A stretch of 64,000 nt of DNA from Lachnospiraceae bacterium UBA3772. Its GTDB lineage: Bacteria; Bacillota; Clostridia; Lachnospirales; Lachnospiraceae. Under the pieces are notes generated by a model. That model saw only the letters and a program-made list of their open reading frames with translations. It was not told the DNA's origin and did no database searches. Positions 1 through 7,574 of the stretch are shown here, in pieces. The stretch covers positions 1 through 64,000 of the forward strand of contig DFFQ01000207.1 in the NCBI GenBank assembly GCA_002371025.1. Direction: 5' to 3'. Position numbers and translations under genes: made by a program. How positions within the stretch are numbered: the first letter of the stretch is position 1; each line of letters starts with the position of its first letter.

Positions 1-147
1 GCGGATGTTCTTGTTTATTGCAGGAACATGCTGGATAAACTGGGCCTTGATGAGGATGAGATAGTTAATAGTAAGATGGCTAAAAATGAAGCTAAATATC
101 CGGTGGATAAGGCTAAGGGAAGCAGTAAGAAGTATACGGAACTGTGA
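1..147 (+). CDS. MazG-like nucleotide pyrophosphohydrolase, C-terminal fragment (5' end outside window)
   Basis: Frame 1 is open from the first base to a TGA at 145-147 and encodes the last 48 residues of a protein. The tail contains the segments DVLVYCRNMLDKLG, KMAKNEAKYP and KAKGSSKKYTEL. This ending is typical of small all-alpha MazG-like (dCTPase/RS21-C6-type) pyrophosphohydrolases, which clear non-canonical NTPs. The catalytic EExxE motifs would lie upstream, so activity cannot be judged. The next gene starts 17 bases downstream, so co-transcription is possible. The family call rests on the C-terminal signature only. Confidence 0.6.
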   Translation, partial: ADVLVYCRNMLDKLGLDEDEIVNSKMAKNEAKYPVDKAKGSSKKYTEL

Positions 148-163
148 GAGGAGACATTTTGAA

Positions 164-457
164 ATGAATAAAATAAGCGTTAAGTTGATACTTTCATTTA
201 TAGCTTTTTTAGCAGTAAATTTTTGGCTTATTTTTAAGGGCGTAACAAAGGGGAGTGCTGTTTTTTTTATGTCCCCGACTGTAGAGGAAACCATACTGTT
301 TATTCTTTTACAGTTATTGGTGATGGTCGTTTATTTTATTCGCCCACTTACGGTAAAAAAGTCAAGAATAATCTATTGGTGTGTATCTGAAGCGCTTGTT
401 CTTTTTACGGTTTTCTTTTGGGGAATAATTATTGTGGGGCCTATATGGTTTAAATAA
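164..457 (+). CDS. small hypothetical membrane protein
   Basis: A 97-residue protein starting at ATG 164, preceded by GAGAGGAG at 146-153; an upstream in-frame ATG at 86 lies inside the preceding gene and lacks a ribosome site. Three hydrophobic segments are visible at roughly residues 6-25, 40-60 and 72-95, joined by short basic loops, so it should be an integral membrane protein. No family was recognised. It sits between the MazG-like gene and the SNF2 helicase, with 79 bases to the latter, and no functional link is evident. Confidence 0.6.
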   Translation: MNKISVKLILSFIAFLAVNFWLIFKGVTKGSAVFFMSPTVEETILFILLQLLVMVVYFIRPLTVKKSRIIYWCVSEALVLFTVFFWGIIIVGPIWFK

Positions 458-487
458 TAATTTGGACAGATATTTATGAGTAGCGAG

Positions 488-523
488 TACTAAAATACAA
501 TTCATTTGTGACTCGTTTTAGTA
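488..523 (+). other. inverted repeat upstream of SNF2 helicase gene
   Basis: TACTAAAA and TTTTAGTA arms of 8 bp enclose about 20 bases and end just before the ribosome site of the helicase gene. It could be a weak hairpin or an operator; nothing else supports a role. Confidence 0.3.
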
Positions 524-536
524 AGGACAGATTAAT

Positions 537-2693
537 ATGCAAAGAGATTTTTTACAGCGGGATATAAAAAGAATAAATGATGAATATGAGGATATTATAA
601 AAAAATTAGAAGGTATTCTACAATTAGAGAAAAATTATTATTTAGCAATCAAGGCTAATGCTAAGGAAACAGTTGATTTTAAAATAAAAGAAATACTAGA
701 TGATATTCCCGTTGAGGAGTTAAATAGAAATAAAAGTGGAATTCGCATTAAAGCACTGAAAGATAATGGTATTGATAATCTGGGACAGTTATCTCAATAT
801 TCATCTTTTATGATTTCTGCTATACGTGGAATAAGCGAAGATGCCATGTATACTATAAGGCGTGAGCTTGAAAATATTAAAAAACAGGCCGCAACAGGGA
901 TTAAGATTAATCTGAGTTTGGACCACAAAGATAGCTTATCGACAAAAGTACTTATTTCTGTTGCTCAATATAAATACATTAGATCAACTTCGGAAAATGC
1001 TAAAACTTTGCTTGAAAAATACAAAAGAAATATTAAGTATGATTTAGAAGATTTAAAAATAGCGAATGTTAATAGTTTTAAATGGTTATTAACTGGAAAA
1101 AACAAACAAATGAAGGCGTTGGAAGCCTATAAGAGACTTTCAGGTAATGAATATAACGAGTTAAAAGAAGAGTCCAAAAATCTTTTGGTAAGAACCAAAA
1201 GAATAATAGATATTAATGAAAGAATTGCGTGGGATGATTTTGCTAAGAAGAGCGTTCAATATAATGGAATTCTTGAAAAGGTAGTTCCAGAATTATTTGG
1301 AACAAATGATACATTTTATGGATTGCCTAAGGATTTAGCAGTAGAGATTAATGATCAATGCTTTTTCCCTAAGGGGCTAAAATGTGAGCTGAGAGCATAT
1401 CAGGAATGGGGTGTAAAGTATGCATTACATCAAAAAAGAGTTCTTCTCGGAGATGAAATGGGGCTTGGAAAAACTGTTCAAGCAATTGCAACAATGGTAT
1501 CACTAAAAAATACCGAAGAATCACATTTTATTGTAGTATGTCCAGCCAGCGTTTTATCAAATTGGTGTAGGGAAATAAAGAAACATAGTTTATTAAGAGT
1601 TGTAAAGATTCATGGCTCAGGAAGAAATGAGGCATTACGTTCTTGGCTTAAAAACGGCGGAGTTGCAGTTACAACGTATGAAACAACGGGATATATTAAT
1701 TTAGACGATGATTTTAAGTTTTCTATGCTTATCGTTGATGAGGCACATTATATAAAAAATGAAAGTGCAAAAAGAACTCAAAACGTTTTAAAGCTATGTG
1801 ATCACGCAGATCGATTACTATTTATGACGGGTACTGCTCTTGAAAATAAAGTTGATGAAATGACAGCGTTGATTAATATACTTCAGCCTGATGTTGCGGC
1901 TAGTATTAAAAATATGAAGTCAATATCATCTGCTCCAGCATTTAGAAATAAGATTGCTCCTGTGTACTATAGAAGAAAGAGAGAGGATGTATTAAAAGAT
2001 CTTCCTGAAAAAAATGAAACTGAAGAATGGTGCAGTATGAATCAGGAAGAAAAAAATAAATATGAAACTGCAGTATGTAATCATCAGTTTATGGAGGCAA
2101 GAAGAGTTTCTTGGAATGTAGATAATATATTTAATTCTTCCAAAGCAAGGAGACTTAAGGAATTAGTTGAAGAAGCTGAATCAGACGGAAGAAAAATTAT
2201 TGTCTTTTCATATTTTAGAGAGACAATAGCAAAAGTTATGGAATTGCTGGGAGATAGATGTACTAATCCTATTAATGGTTCCATTTCCTTAATCAGACGT
2301 CAGCAGATTCTTGATGAGTTTGAGAAAGCAGGAGCTGGTAAGGTTCTTCCAGCTCAAATTCAGGCAGGAGGTACTGGGCTTAATATTCAGACGGCTAGTG
2401 TTGTAATTATATGTGAGCCACAGTTAAAACCTTCAATAGAGAATCAGGCAATTTCAAGAGCTTATCGAATGGGGCAAAGTAGAGATGTTTTTGTGTATAG
2501 ACTTTTATGTGAGAAGTCTATAGACGAAAAATTAGTAAAAGTACTTCAGGATAAACAGATATTATTTGATAATTTTGCAGATAAATCCGTTGCGGCAAAA
2601 GAATCTCTTGAAGTGAGTGATGTAAAGTTTGGCCAGCTGATTAACGAAGAAATTGAAAGAATTAAAAAAGAAAAAGGAATGGTTGAATCTTAA
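537..2693 (+). CDS. SNF2-family DEAH-box helicase/ATPase
   Basis: A 718-residue protein. Residues about 62-115 look like a helix-hairpin-helix region (KSGIRIKALKDNGIDNLGQL). The SNF2 ATPase core follows: GDEMGLGKT (motif I, about 305-313), a VVCPASVLSNW segment, DEAH (about 400), MTGTALEN (motif III) and a C-terminal RecA lobe with QAGGTGLNIQ and QAISRAYRMGQ. These are hallmarks of Swi2/Snf2 translocases acting on DNA or protein-DNA complexes. ATG 537 has AAGGA about ten bases upstream. The gene is clearly AT-richer than genes further right, rich in AAA, ATA and AGA codons, which suggests transfer. The next gene starts 3 bases after its stop, implying a two-gene unit. The target is unknown; stand-alone SNF2 proteins with small partners occur in mobile and defence loci, but that is inference. 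Confidence 0.9.
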   Translation: MQRDFLQRDIKRINDEYEDIIKKLEGILQLEKNYYLAIKANAKETVDFKIKEILDDIPVEELNRNKSGIRIKALKDNGIDNLGQLSQYSSFMISAIRGISEDAMYTIRRELENIKKQAATGIKINLSLDHKDSLSTKVLISVAQYKYIRSTSENAKTLLEKYKRNIKYDLEDLKIANVNSFKWLLTGKNKQMKALEAYKRLSGNEYNELKEESKNLLVRTKRIIDINERIAWDDFAKKSVQYNGILEKVVPELFGTNDTFYGLPKDLAVEINDQCFFPKGLKCELRAYQEWGVKYALHQKRVLLGDEMGLGKTVQAIATMVSLKNTEESHFIVVCPASVLSNWCREIKKHSLLRVVKIHGSGRNEALRSWLKNGGVAVTTYETTGYINLDDDFKFSMLIVDEAHYIKNESAKRTQNVLKLCDHADRLLFMTGTALENKVDEMTALINILQPDVAASIKNMKSISSAPAFRNKIAPVYYRRKREDVLKDLPEKNETEEWCSMNQEEKNKYETAVCNHQFMEARRVSWNVDNIFNSSKARRLKELVEEAESDGRKIIVFSYFRETIAKVMELLGDRCTNPINGSISLIRRQQILDEFEKAGAGKVLPAQIQAGGTGLNIQTASVVIICEPQLKPSIENQAISRAYRMGQSRDVFVYRLLCEKSIDEKLVKVLQDKQILFDNFADKSVAAKESLEVSDVKFGQLINEEIERIKKEKGMVES

Positions 2694-2695
2694 AA

Positions 2696-3139
2696 ATGGA
2701 ACACATAGATTCATTTCAAAAAACAGGGAGGGAGTTGCTTCCTCCCGATATCGTTGAATACTTTCAGGAGTTTAGATCAGTTGATTATATTAATGTTTTA
2801 AGAAAAAGATTATCGGAATATACTTTTGCGGAGTGGATGGTTTGTCTGCGGGAAAGAGTTTTATTGGAGCAGTGCGTACCATTTTTTATTGAAATACTGG
2901 ATAAAAATCCTCTTCATCCTGGATATTTTGAGAAGGGATATGTGTTATGCGCAGTGACGCTGATCGATAAGATTTTTTGGGATGATCATAAGGATTGGTA
3001 CTTACATGTGAAGAGTATTGTGGATGGAGTGCTTGATTCGAGTGAGAATAAAGCAGATTCAGTTCCTGATTTGAGTAAGAGTAAAGCAGATTCGGGAGTG
3101 ATAAGAGGCGAGTATATTGAGGCGTATAGAAGTTTTTAA
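2696..3139 (+). CDS. hypothetical protein, partner of SNF2 helicase
   Basis: A 147-residue soluble protein starting two bases after the helicase stop codon, so probably translationally coupled; no strong ribosome site of its own is visible. The first 110 residues are mixed helical with aromatic runs. The C-terminal part carries an imperfect in-frame duplication: two copies of about 11 residues ending in KADS (near residues 115-133). No known family was recognised. A small immunity-like or adaptor role for the helicase would fit the arrangement but is speculation. Confidence 0.6.
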   Translation: MEHIDSFQKTGRELLPPDIVEYFQEFRSVDYINVLRKRLSEYTFAEWMVCLRERVLLEQCVPFFIEILDKNPLHPGYFEKGYVLCAVTLIDKIFWDDHKDWYLHVKSIVDGVLDSSENKADSVPDLSKSKADSGVIRGEYIEAYRSF

Positions 3140-3231
3140 AACAACGTGATCATATGGCGAGACTGCGATGATATGGCGCGGTGAAGTTGAGATAGCGTAG
3201 TAATGCTGGGAGGGTGTGGTAGCGTTGTTTT
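3138..3231. other. long-range inverted repeat in the intergenic region
   Basis: AAAACAACG at 3138-3146 is matched by CGTTGTTTT at 3223-3231. The enclosed bases contain short degenerate repeats of ATATGGCG. It could fold as a long stem closing the transcript end of the helicase unit. No gene is seen here. Confidence 0.35.
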
Positions 3232-3248
3232 AGCGAGAAAGGAAGCAT

Positions 3249-3761
3249 ATGGGAAATACATTAAAAAATTATTCAAAAGAAGGTCAGAAGCTGCCTATGT
3301 TTGGGATAGGGCCTTACCTGATATATGGGATAGCATTTCTTAAGGCAGTGGTTATTGTCCTTACCTCGTATGTTTTTAAAGTCGGCATTCTGGAGAATAT
3401 CTGGGTATGGATTTTTCGTATTGCCGGCGGAATCGCTATTATACTAGGTATCGTCATTTGGTTTATTGGAGCGATGCGTTCAGGGATGGATGAAAATATT
3501 ACAGAAAATAAGCTTAAGACGGACGGGATTTATTCCTGGGTTAGAAATCCTATGTATACAGGCTGCTGGTTTATCATGATAGGAATCAGCTTTATGTGGC
3601 ATAACTTTTGGATGCTTCCTATGATTTTAATAGACTGGGTAATATTTACGATTGTACTTAAGAATACAGAGGAAAAATGGCTGCTTAATGTATATGGCAA
3701 AGACTACGAGGATTACAAAAAACGAGTTAATAGATGTATTCCGTGGATACCTAAAGAATAA
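3249..3761 (+). CDS. isoprenylcysteine carboxylmethyltransferase (ICMT)-family membrane methyltransferase
   Basis: A 170-residue membrane protein with four to five hydrophobic segments. Its C-terminal half has the family signature: DGIYSWVRNPMYTG, an aliphatic membrane hairpin, then an EE pair followed by YGKDYEDYKKRV and a final P-W-P. Bacterial ICMT/PEMT-like enzymes transfer methyl groups from SAM to small or lipid substrates; the substrate is not predictable. Ribosome site GAAAGGAAG precedes ATG 3249. It is followed after 36 bases by an unrelated DUF3916-like gene. Confidence 0.8.
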   Translation: MGNTLKNYSKEGQKLPMFGIGPYLIYGIAFLKAVVIVLTSYVFKVGILENIWVWIFRIAGGIAIILGIVIWFIGAMRSGMDENITENKLKTDGIYSWVRNPMYTGCWFIMIGISFMWHNFWMLPMILIDWVIFTIVLKNTEEKWLLNVYGKDYEDYKKRVNRCIPWIPKE

Positions 3762-3797
3762 TACTGGATACCGAAACGATAAGAAGGGGGATTTGTT

Positions 3798-4307
3798 ATG
3801 TATTACGGAAAAGTAAGAGGACAAAAGAGAAAACTTAAGATGTTACTTAAGAATATTGAAAAGATAGAACCTTATCAGAAAATAGACGAAGCTTATGATA
3901 ATAGATTTGATCACTTTCATGTTCCAAGTAATCCATGGATAGAAATGCCAAGGACTTCTTCGAAAATAAAAACTACGTTTTGTGAAGCATGGATAAGAAA
4001 AACAGAAGAGATACTTAGAGCAAAACCAAAGGATTTAAAATTCTGCAAAGTTGTTTGTTGTTTGTCTATTCCTCATTTATGGGATTCACAAATCATTATA
4101 TTTTATGATCAGGAGTATTATGATCTATTTTGGAAACGCCGTGGTGATTATCAGGAATGGACAAGAATAAAAAACGGCAGATCATTGATCAAAGAAAGAA
4201 ATATTGATACGGATTTAAAAGAATTATGTGTCGATGAGACAATCACAGATGAGGGGAAGAAATATATTTCATATATATGGTTTTATGGAGAAGTGAGAGA
4301 AGAATAA
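3798..4307 (+). CDS. DUF3916-like hypothetical protein
   Basis: A 169-residue soluble protein with a basic start (YGKVRGQKRKLK), a central H-FHVPSNPW segment, and a C-terminal IPHLWDSQIIIFYD and WFYGE pattern. The layout resembles DUF3916 proteins of Firmicutes as I recall them; no biochemical role is known to me. Ribosome site AAGGGGG precedes ATG 3798. The gene is followed by a strong stem-loop at 4320-4360 that may end the transcript. Confidence 0.55.
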   Translation: MYYGKVRGQKRKLKMLLKNIEKIEPYQKIDEAYDNRFDHFHVPSNPWIEMPRTSSKIKTTFCEAWIRKTEEILRAKPKDLKFCKVVCCLSIPHLWDSQIIIFYDQEYYDLFWKRRGDYQEWTRIKNGRSLIKERNIDTDLKELCVDETITDEGKKYISYIWFYGEVREE

Positions 4308-4319
4308 GGGAATGAATCA

Positions 4320-4360
4320 ATGGCTCATTGACATCCTTCCGAATGATGTTAATGAGCCAT
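4320..4360 (+). terminator. stem-loop after DUF3916-like gene, sharing its 3' arm with a palindromic repeat
   Basis: Arms at 4320-4335 and 4345-4360 pair over 16 bp with a single G-U; the loop is about nine bases. No U-run follows directly. The 3' arm AATGAGCCAT is also the 5' arm of the palindromic repeat at 4351-4384, so only one of the two hairpins can form in a transcript at a time. Confidence 0.45.
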
Positions 4361-4384
4361 GGTCCCGGGGAGTATGGCTCATTT
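4351..4384 (+). repeat. palindromic repeat, forward, outer arms missing
   Basis: Core with GAGCCA/TGGCTC arms around TCCCGGGGAG; the outer GTTAAC ends are missing. First copy of the family from the left. Confidence 0.75.
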
Positions 4385-4427
4385 TCGGGAAGATTTCATT
4401 TTAAGCATGGTTTAAAGGAGTAGGACC

Positions 4428-5426
4428 GTGGGAAAAAATAAATGGAAGGGAAAAAGTAAAAGAAAGAATGGGGAATCTGGCGAAAAAAAGCTTCCAATAG
4501 GTGTGACATTATTGCTTATACTGCTTGGCAGCGTTGCATTTGTCATGTTTTGTGTGGGTACCGGGTTTATGATTGATGCGATCGTAGCTTTTAGTACCGG
4601 CGACGTGAAGTCTGGCGAAGTGGCAAAATATTTATGGAGAATAGCACCGGTAGGGATAATACATATTTTCTTTTTTATTGCATTTTGCCTGGATGGAATA
4701 CCTGGTTTGAAAAAATCAAAGGAGGAATCCTATAGGGAAGATATTTGGGGGATATTTCTTATTGTAATGGCTTTTTCGGCAGTCGTATTGATGGCGCTGG
4801 CAGGGAGAAACGGCAGGGAGATGGATGGTATAATAGGGTTTTTGACCCTGCCTGCTATAGGTGTTTTAGTCACGCCTAAGATGGTTAAAAGTGAGTTGAA
4901 TAAGATGAAGAAATGGGAAAGTTCATCGGTCGGGCTATCATTTGCAAAAGATGAGAAAAATATTTATAAAGTGAAAGAACCTGTTTCATTTGAAAGAAGG
5001 CTCTTCTGGGAAGTGTTTAAGTATCAGATGAAGATGGCGTTGGGAGCAATTTTAATTATTACCGTTCTGATCATTATAGCAATACATAGAATAACTCATA
5101 AACCTCACTGGATAGGAAGGCATGCATATAGAGGGCCATTTTATTCATTTACTTTAATTGTAGGGGTATGTATATTTGCAATTCCGGCAGTTATAGTTTT
5201 TTTGACAAAGACAATTTACAAATTGAGTATCGTGAAGAGACAAAAATATAAAGCCTATCATGTTACGGCAAAAAGGGCGAATGATAAGGCTGTTATAGTT
5301 GAGTTCGGTAATAGAGTTAAAAGTTTTAAGTATCCTGTGTGCGTAGGTATAAGGAAAAAGAAGATCAATGATACAAAAGCGACTTTGATTCTGCTGCCGG
5401 ATCTGGTAATGATCTTTCCGGATTAA
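4428..5426 (+). CDS. hypothetical multi-pass membrane protein
   Basis: A 332-residue protein starting at GTG 4428, supported by AAAGGAG at 4413-4419. The N-terminus is very basic (about 20 residues of K/R/G/N). Hydrophobic segments follow near residues 25-55, 70-90, 105-150, 200-222 and 240-265. The C-terminal 65 residues are predicted soluble, beta-rich and probably cytoplasmic. No family was recognised. It is flanked on both sides by palindromic repeats, so it may be its own transcription unit. Confidence 0.65.
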   Translation: MGKNKWKGKSKRKNGESGEKKLPIGVTLLLILLGSVAFVMFCVGTGFMIDAIVAFSTGDVKSGEVAKYLWRIAPVGIIHIFFFIAFCLDGIPGLKKSKEESYREDIWGIFLIVMAFSAVVLMALAGRNGREMDGIIGFLTLPAIGVLVTPKMVKSELNKMKKWESSSVGLSFAKDEKNIYKVKEPVSFERRLFWEVFKYQMKMALGAILIITVLIIIAIHRITHKPHWIGRHAYRGPFYSFTLIVGVCIFAIPAVIVFLTKTIYKLSIVKRQKYKAYHVTAKRANDKAVIVEFGNRVKSFKYPVCVGIRKKKINDTKATLILLPDLVMIFPD

Positions 5427-5476
5427 AAGTGATTTGGAGTATGGTCCCGGGGGCAATGGTCCACTTTTATGTTAAC
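5427..5476 (+). repeat. palindromic repeat, forward, left arm degenerate
   Basis: Core ATGGTCCCGGGGGCAATGG with an intact right arm ending GTTAAC at 5471-5476. It begins directly after the TAA of the preceding gene. A decayed tail containing GCTCGAGGGAGTGGC follows to about 5511 and resembles the tail after the copy at 6066. Confidence 0.85.
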
Positions 5477-5588
5477 CTAAAGCTCGAGGGAGTGGCAAAT
5501 TTTATGTTGATATATAAAATTAGCGATAAGGCTTTATATATGAAACCGGCAGATGTTGTTGTATCTGTATATCAAGGGGGAGAATAAA

Positions 5589-6059
5589 ATGAATATAACT
5601 TACAGCCGTCTTACGGCAAAACACTTAGATGCATTTATAAATATGAGGATTGCGCAGCTTACGGAAGAGTATGTTGTAACGGGAAGAACAGTTCCTGAGG
5701 GAGTTGATCTTAAGCCAGCTTTAAAGTCTTATTATGAGAAGCATATGGCCGATGGAACATTTGTATCCTGGCTTGCTTTTGACGGGGATAAGATTATCGG
5801 AACCAGTGGAATGTCATTTGTGGAAAAACCTCCATATTTTTCCTGCCCAAGTGGAAGACTGGGGCTTCTTTCCAGCATGTTCACGGATAAAGAATATAGG
5901 AGAATGGGTATTGCAAAGGAGCTGTTAGGGAGAGTTGTTGCGGAGGCGAAGGATTATGGATGCGGGGCGGTGCAGATCACAGCTTCGGATATGGGGGTTA
6001 AGCTTTATACAGATTTTGGATTTTCACATAATGGGAATTTCATGCAGTTTATACTATAA
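5589..6059 (+). CDS. GNAT-family N-acetyltransferase
   Basis: A 156-residue protein; ATG 5589 is chosen because AAGGGGGAG lies 7-15 bases upstream, whereas an in-frame upstream ATG at 5553 has none. The GNAT acetyl-CoA-binding motif is clear: SSMFTDKEYRRMGIAKELL (motif A, about residues 98-117), followed by AVQITASDMGVKLYTDFGF (motif B). It should acetylate a small molecule or peptide amine, substrate unknown. It is flanked on both sides by palindromic repeats. Confidence 0.85.
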   Translation: MNITYSRLTAKHLDAFINMRIAQLTEEYVVTGRTVPEGVDLKPALKSYYEKHMADGTFVSWLAFDGDKIIGTSGMSFVEKPPYFSCPSGRLGLLSSMFTDKEYRRMGIAKELLGRVVAEAKDYGCGAVQITASDMGVKLYTDFGFSHNGNFMQFIL

Positions 6060-6065
6060 TAACTG

Positions 6066-6120
6066 GTTAACATAAAAATGGACCATGGTCCCGGAGGCAA
6101 TGGTCCACTTTTATGTAAAC
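6066..6120 (+). repeat. palindromic repeat, forward
   Basis: Full-length copy: GTTAACATAAAAATGG left end, CCATGGTCCCGGAGGCAATGG core, GTAAAC right end. It lies six bases after the GNAT stop. A decayed half-copy tail (GCTCGCGGGAGTGGCTCATT) follows. Confidence 0.9.
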
Positions 6121-6192
6121 CTAGAGCTCGCGGGAGTGGCTCATTTGATAGTGGCACGTTTTTTACTGAAGTATTTAATGAAAGAGTGATTT

Positions 6193-6678
6193 ATGAAAAA
6201 GATAATTGTTATCGGCTGTCCGGGAGCAGGAAAAAGCTGCTTTTCAAGGCGGCTGAGAGATAAATACAATCTTCCACTTTACTATCTGGACATGATGTGG
6301 CATTTGCCGGACAGGACAAATGTTACCAAAGAGGAATTTGCTAAAAAGCTTGAAGAAATATTAAAAAAAGACAGTTGGATCCTTGATGGGAATTATATAA
6401 GTACCATGGAAATGAGACTTAAATATTGCGATACAGTTTTTCTGCTGGATTATCCGTTGGACGTATGTTTAGATGGTGCGAGAAGAAGGATTGGTACAAA
6501 AAGGGAAGATATGCCATGGATGGAAGAGACATTTGATGAGGAATTTAAACAGTGGATCCTGGATTTCCCAGAGAAGCAGCTGCCGAGGGTGTATCAGTTG
6601 CTTCAGCAATATAAAGAAGGAAAAGAGATTCATATATTTAAGACAAGAGAAGAAGCGGATAAATATTTAGATGAGTGA
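6193..6678 (+). CDS. P-loop nucleoside/nucleotide kinase-like protein (topology-modulation FlaR/adenylate-kinase-like)
   Basis: A 161-residue protein. Walker A GCPGAGKS lies at residues 8-15, followed by an LPLYYLDMMWHLP segment, DGNYISTMEMRLKYCDTVFLLD (Walker B-like) and RRRIGTKREDMPW (lid-like arginines). This layout matches small kinase-like proteins often annotated as DNA topology modulation protein or adenylate kinase-related; the substrate is not established. Its TGA (6676-6678) lies 11 bases before the next start, so it is coupled to the TIM-barrel gene. Confidence 0.8.
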   Translation: MKKIIVIGCPGAGKSCFSRRLRDKYNLPLYYLDMMWHLPDRTNVTKEEFAKKLEEILKKDSWILDGNYISTMEMRLKYCDTVFLLDYPLDVCLDGARRRIGTKREDMPWMEETFDEEFKQWILDFPEKQLPRVYQLLQQYKEGKEIHIFKTREEADKYLDE

Positions 6679-6689
6679 GGAGATTTAAA

Positions 6690-7505
6690 ATGATTCAGTT
6701 TGGAATGCCAACGCTTATTGAAAATAAAACTTTAGAGGAAAATATAGCACTTTGCCATAGTCTGGGGCTTAAATTCATAGAACTTAATATGAATTTCCCG
6801 GAGTATCAGCTGGAGAGCCTTGAACAGACTGATAAACTGATAGAGGCGGCAGAGAAAGCAGGAATATATTATACGATACATTTGGATGAAAATTTAAATA
6901 TCGCTGATTTTAACCAGCTGGTTACCGGAGCATATCTGGAAACGGTTCGCCGAACGATAGAAGTTGCAAAGAAACTTATGGTTTTAAGGGATAGCTACGG
7001 AGACAGAAGCCAGCCTCTTACTCTAAATATGCATATGAACCATGGTATATTTATCACTTTGCCTGACAGGAAGGTGCAGATGTATGATCGCGATTTTGAC
7101 AGCTATATAAGGGCTTTCACAGATTTTCGAGCCAAGTGTGAGGAATGGATCGGCAGCAGTGACATTAAGATTGTTATTGAAAATACCGATGGTTTCAGGG
7201 ATTATGAAAAAAAGGCTATAGAATATCTGCTTCAGAGTCCTGTCTTTGGTTTAACCTGGGATATAGGACATTCCAAAGCTACAGGGGAAAAGGATGTTTC
7301 ATTTATAATGGAACATGAAGAGAAGCTGATTCATTTTCATATACATGATGGGAAAGAGAATCCGCCGAAGAATCATTTGGCGCTGGGAGATGGAGAGATT
7401 GATCTTTTAGAAAGACTTAAGCTGGCTGAAAAAAGAAATGCCAGATGTGTTCTTGAGACAAAGACAATCGAGGCGCTGAAAAAATCGGTAGAGTGGCTTG
7501 GTTGA
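6690..7505 (+). CDS. TIM-barrel sugar phosphate isomerase/epimerase family protein
   Basis: A 271-residue protein starting at ATG 6690 with GAGGAG 8 bases upstream; an in-frame GTG at 6675 overlaps the ribosome site and is rejected. Signature segments of the xylose-isomerase-like/AP-endonuclease-2 barrel are IVIENTDGFRDYEKK, FGLTWDIGHS and IHFHIHDGKENPPKNHLALGDGEID, giving the Glu, Asp/His and His-x-His metal ligands. A divalent-metal isomerase, epimerase or hydrolase role is likely. Its TGA stop (7503-7505) is supplied by the GTTGAC end of a palindromic repeat, so the C-terminus ...EWLG ends in repeat sequence. Confidence 0.85.
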   Translation: MIQFGMPTLIENKTLEENIALCHSLGLKFIELNMNFPEYQLESLEQTDKLIEAAEKAGIYYTIHLDENLNIADFNQLVTGAYLETVRRTIEVAKKLMVLRDSYGDRSQPLTLNMHMNHGIFITLPDRKVQMYDRDFDSYIRAFTDFRAKCEEWIGSSDIKIVIENTDGFRDYEKKAIEYLLQSPVFGLTWDIGHSKATGEKDVSFIMEHEEKLIHFHIHDGKENPPKNHLALGDGEIDLLERLKLAEKRNARCVLETKTIEALKKSVEWLG

Positions 7506-7555
7506 CATAAAAGTGGACCACACTCCCCGGGACCATGGTCCATTTTTATGTCAAC
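7501..7555 (-). repeat. palindromic repeat, reverse; supplies a stop codon
   Basis: Both ends are variant and still complementary: GTTGAC at 7501 and GTCAAC at 7550-7555. The core is in reverse orientation (CTCCCCGGGACCATGG). The stop codon of the TIM-barrel gene lies inside the left end. Confidence 0.9.
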
Positions 7556-7574
7556 CATTTTTGGGAGGAAGAGT

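Noticed and set aside
6078-6263. Reading frame starting inside a palindromic repeat
   Set aside because: It runs through the repeat and into the P-loop kinase gene in another frame; no ribosome site.
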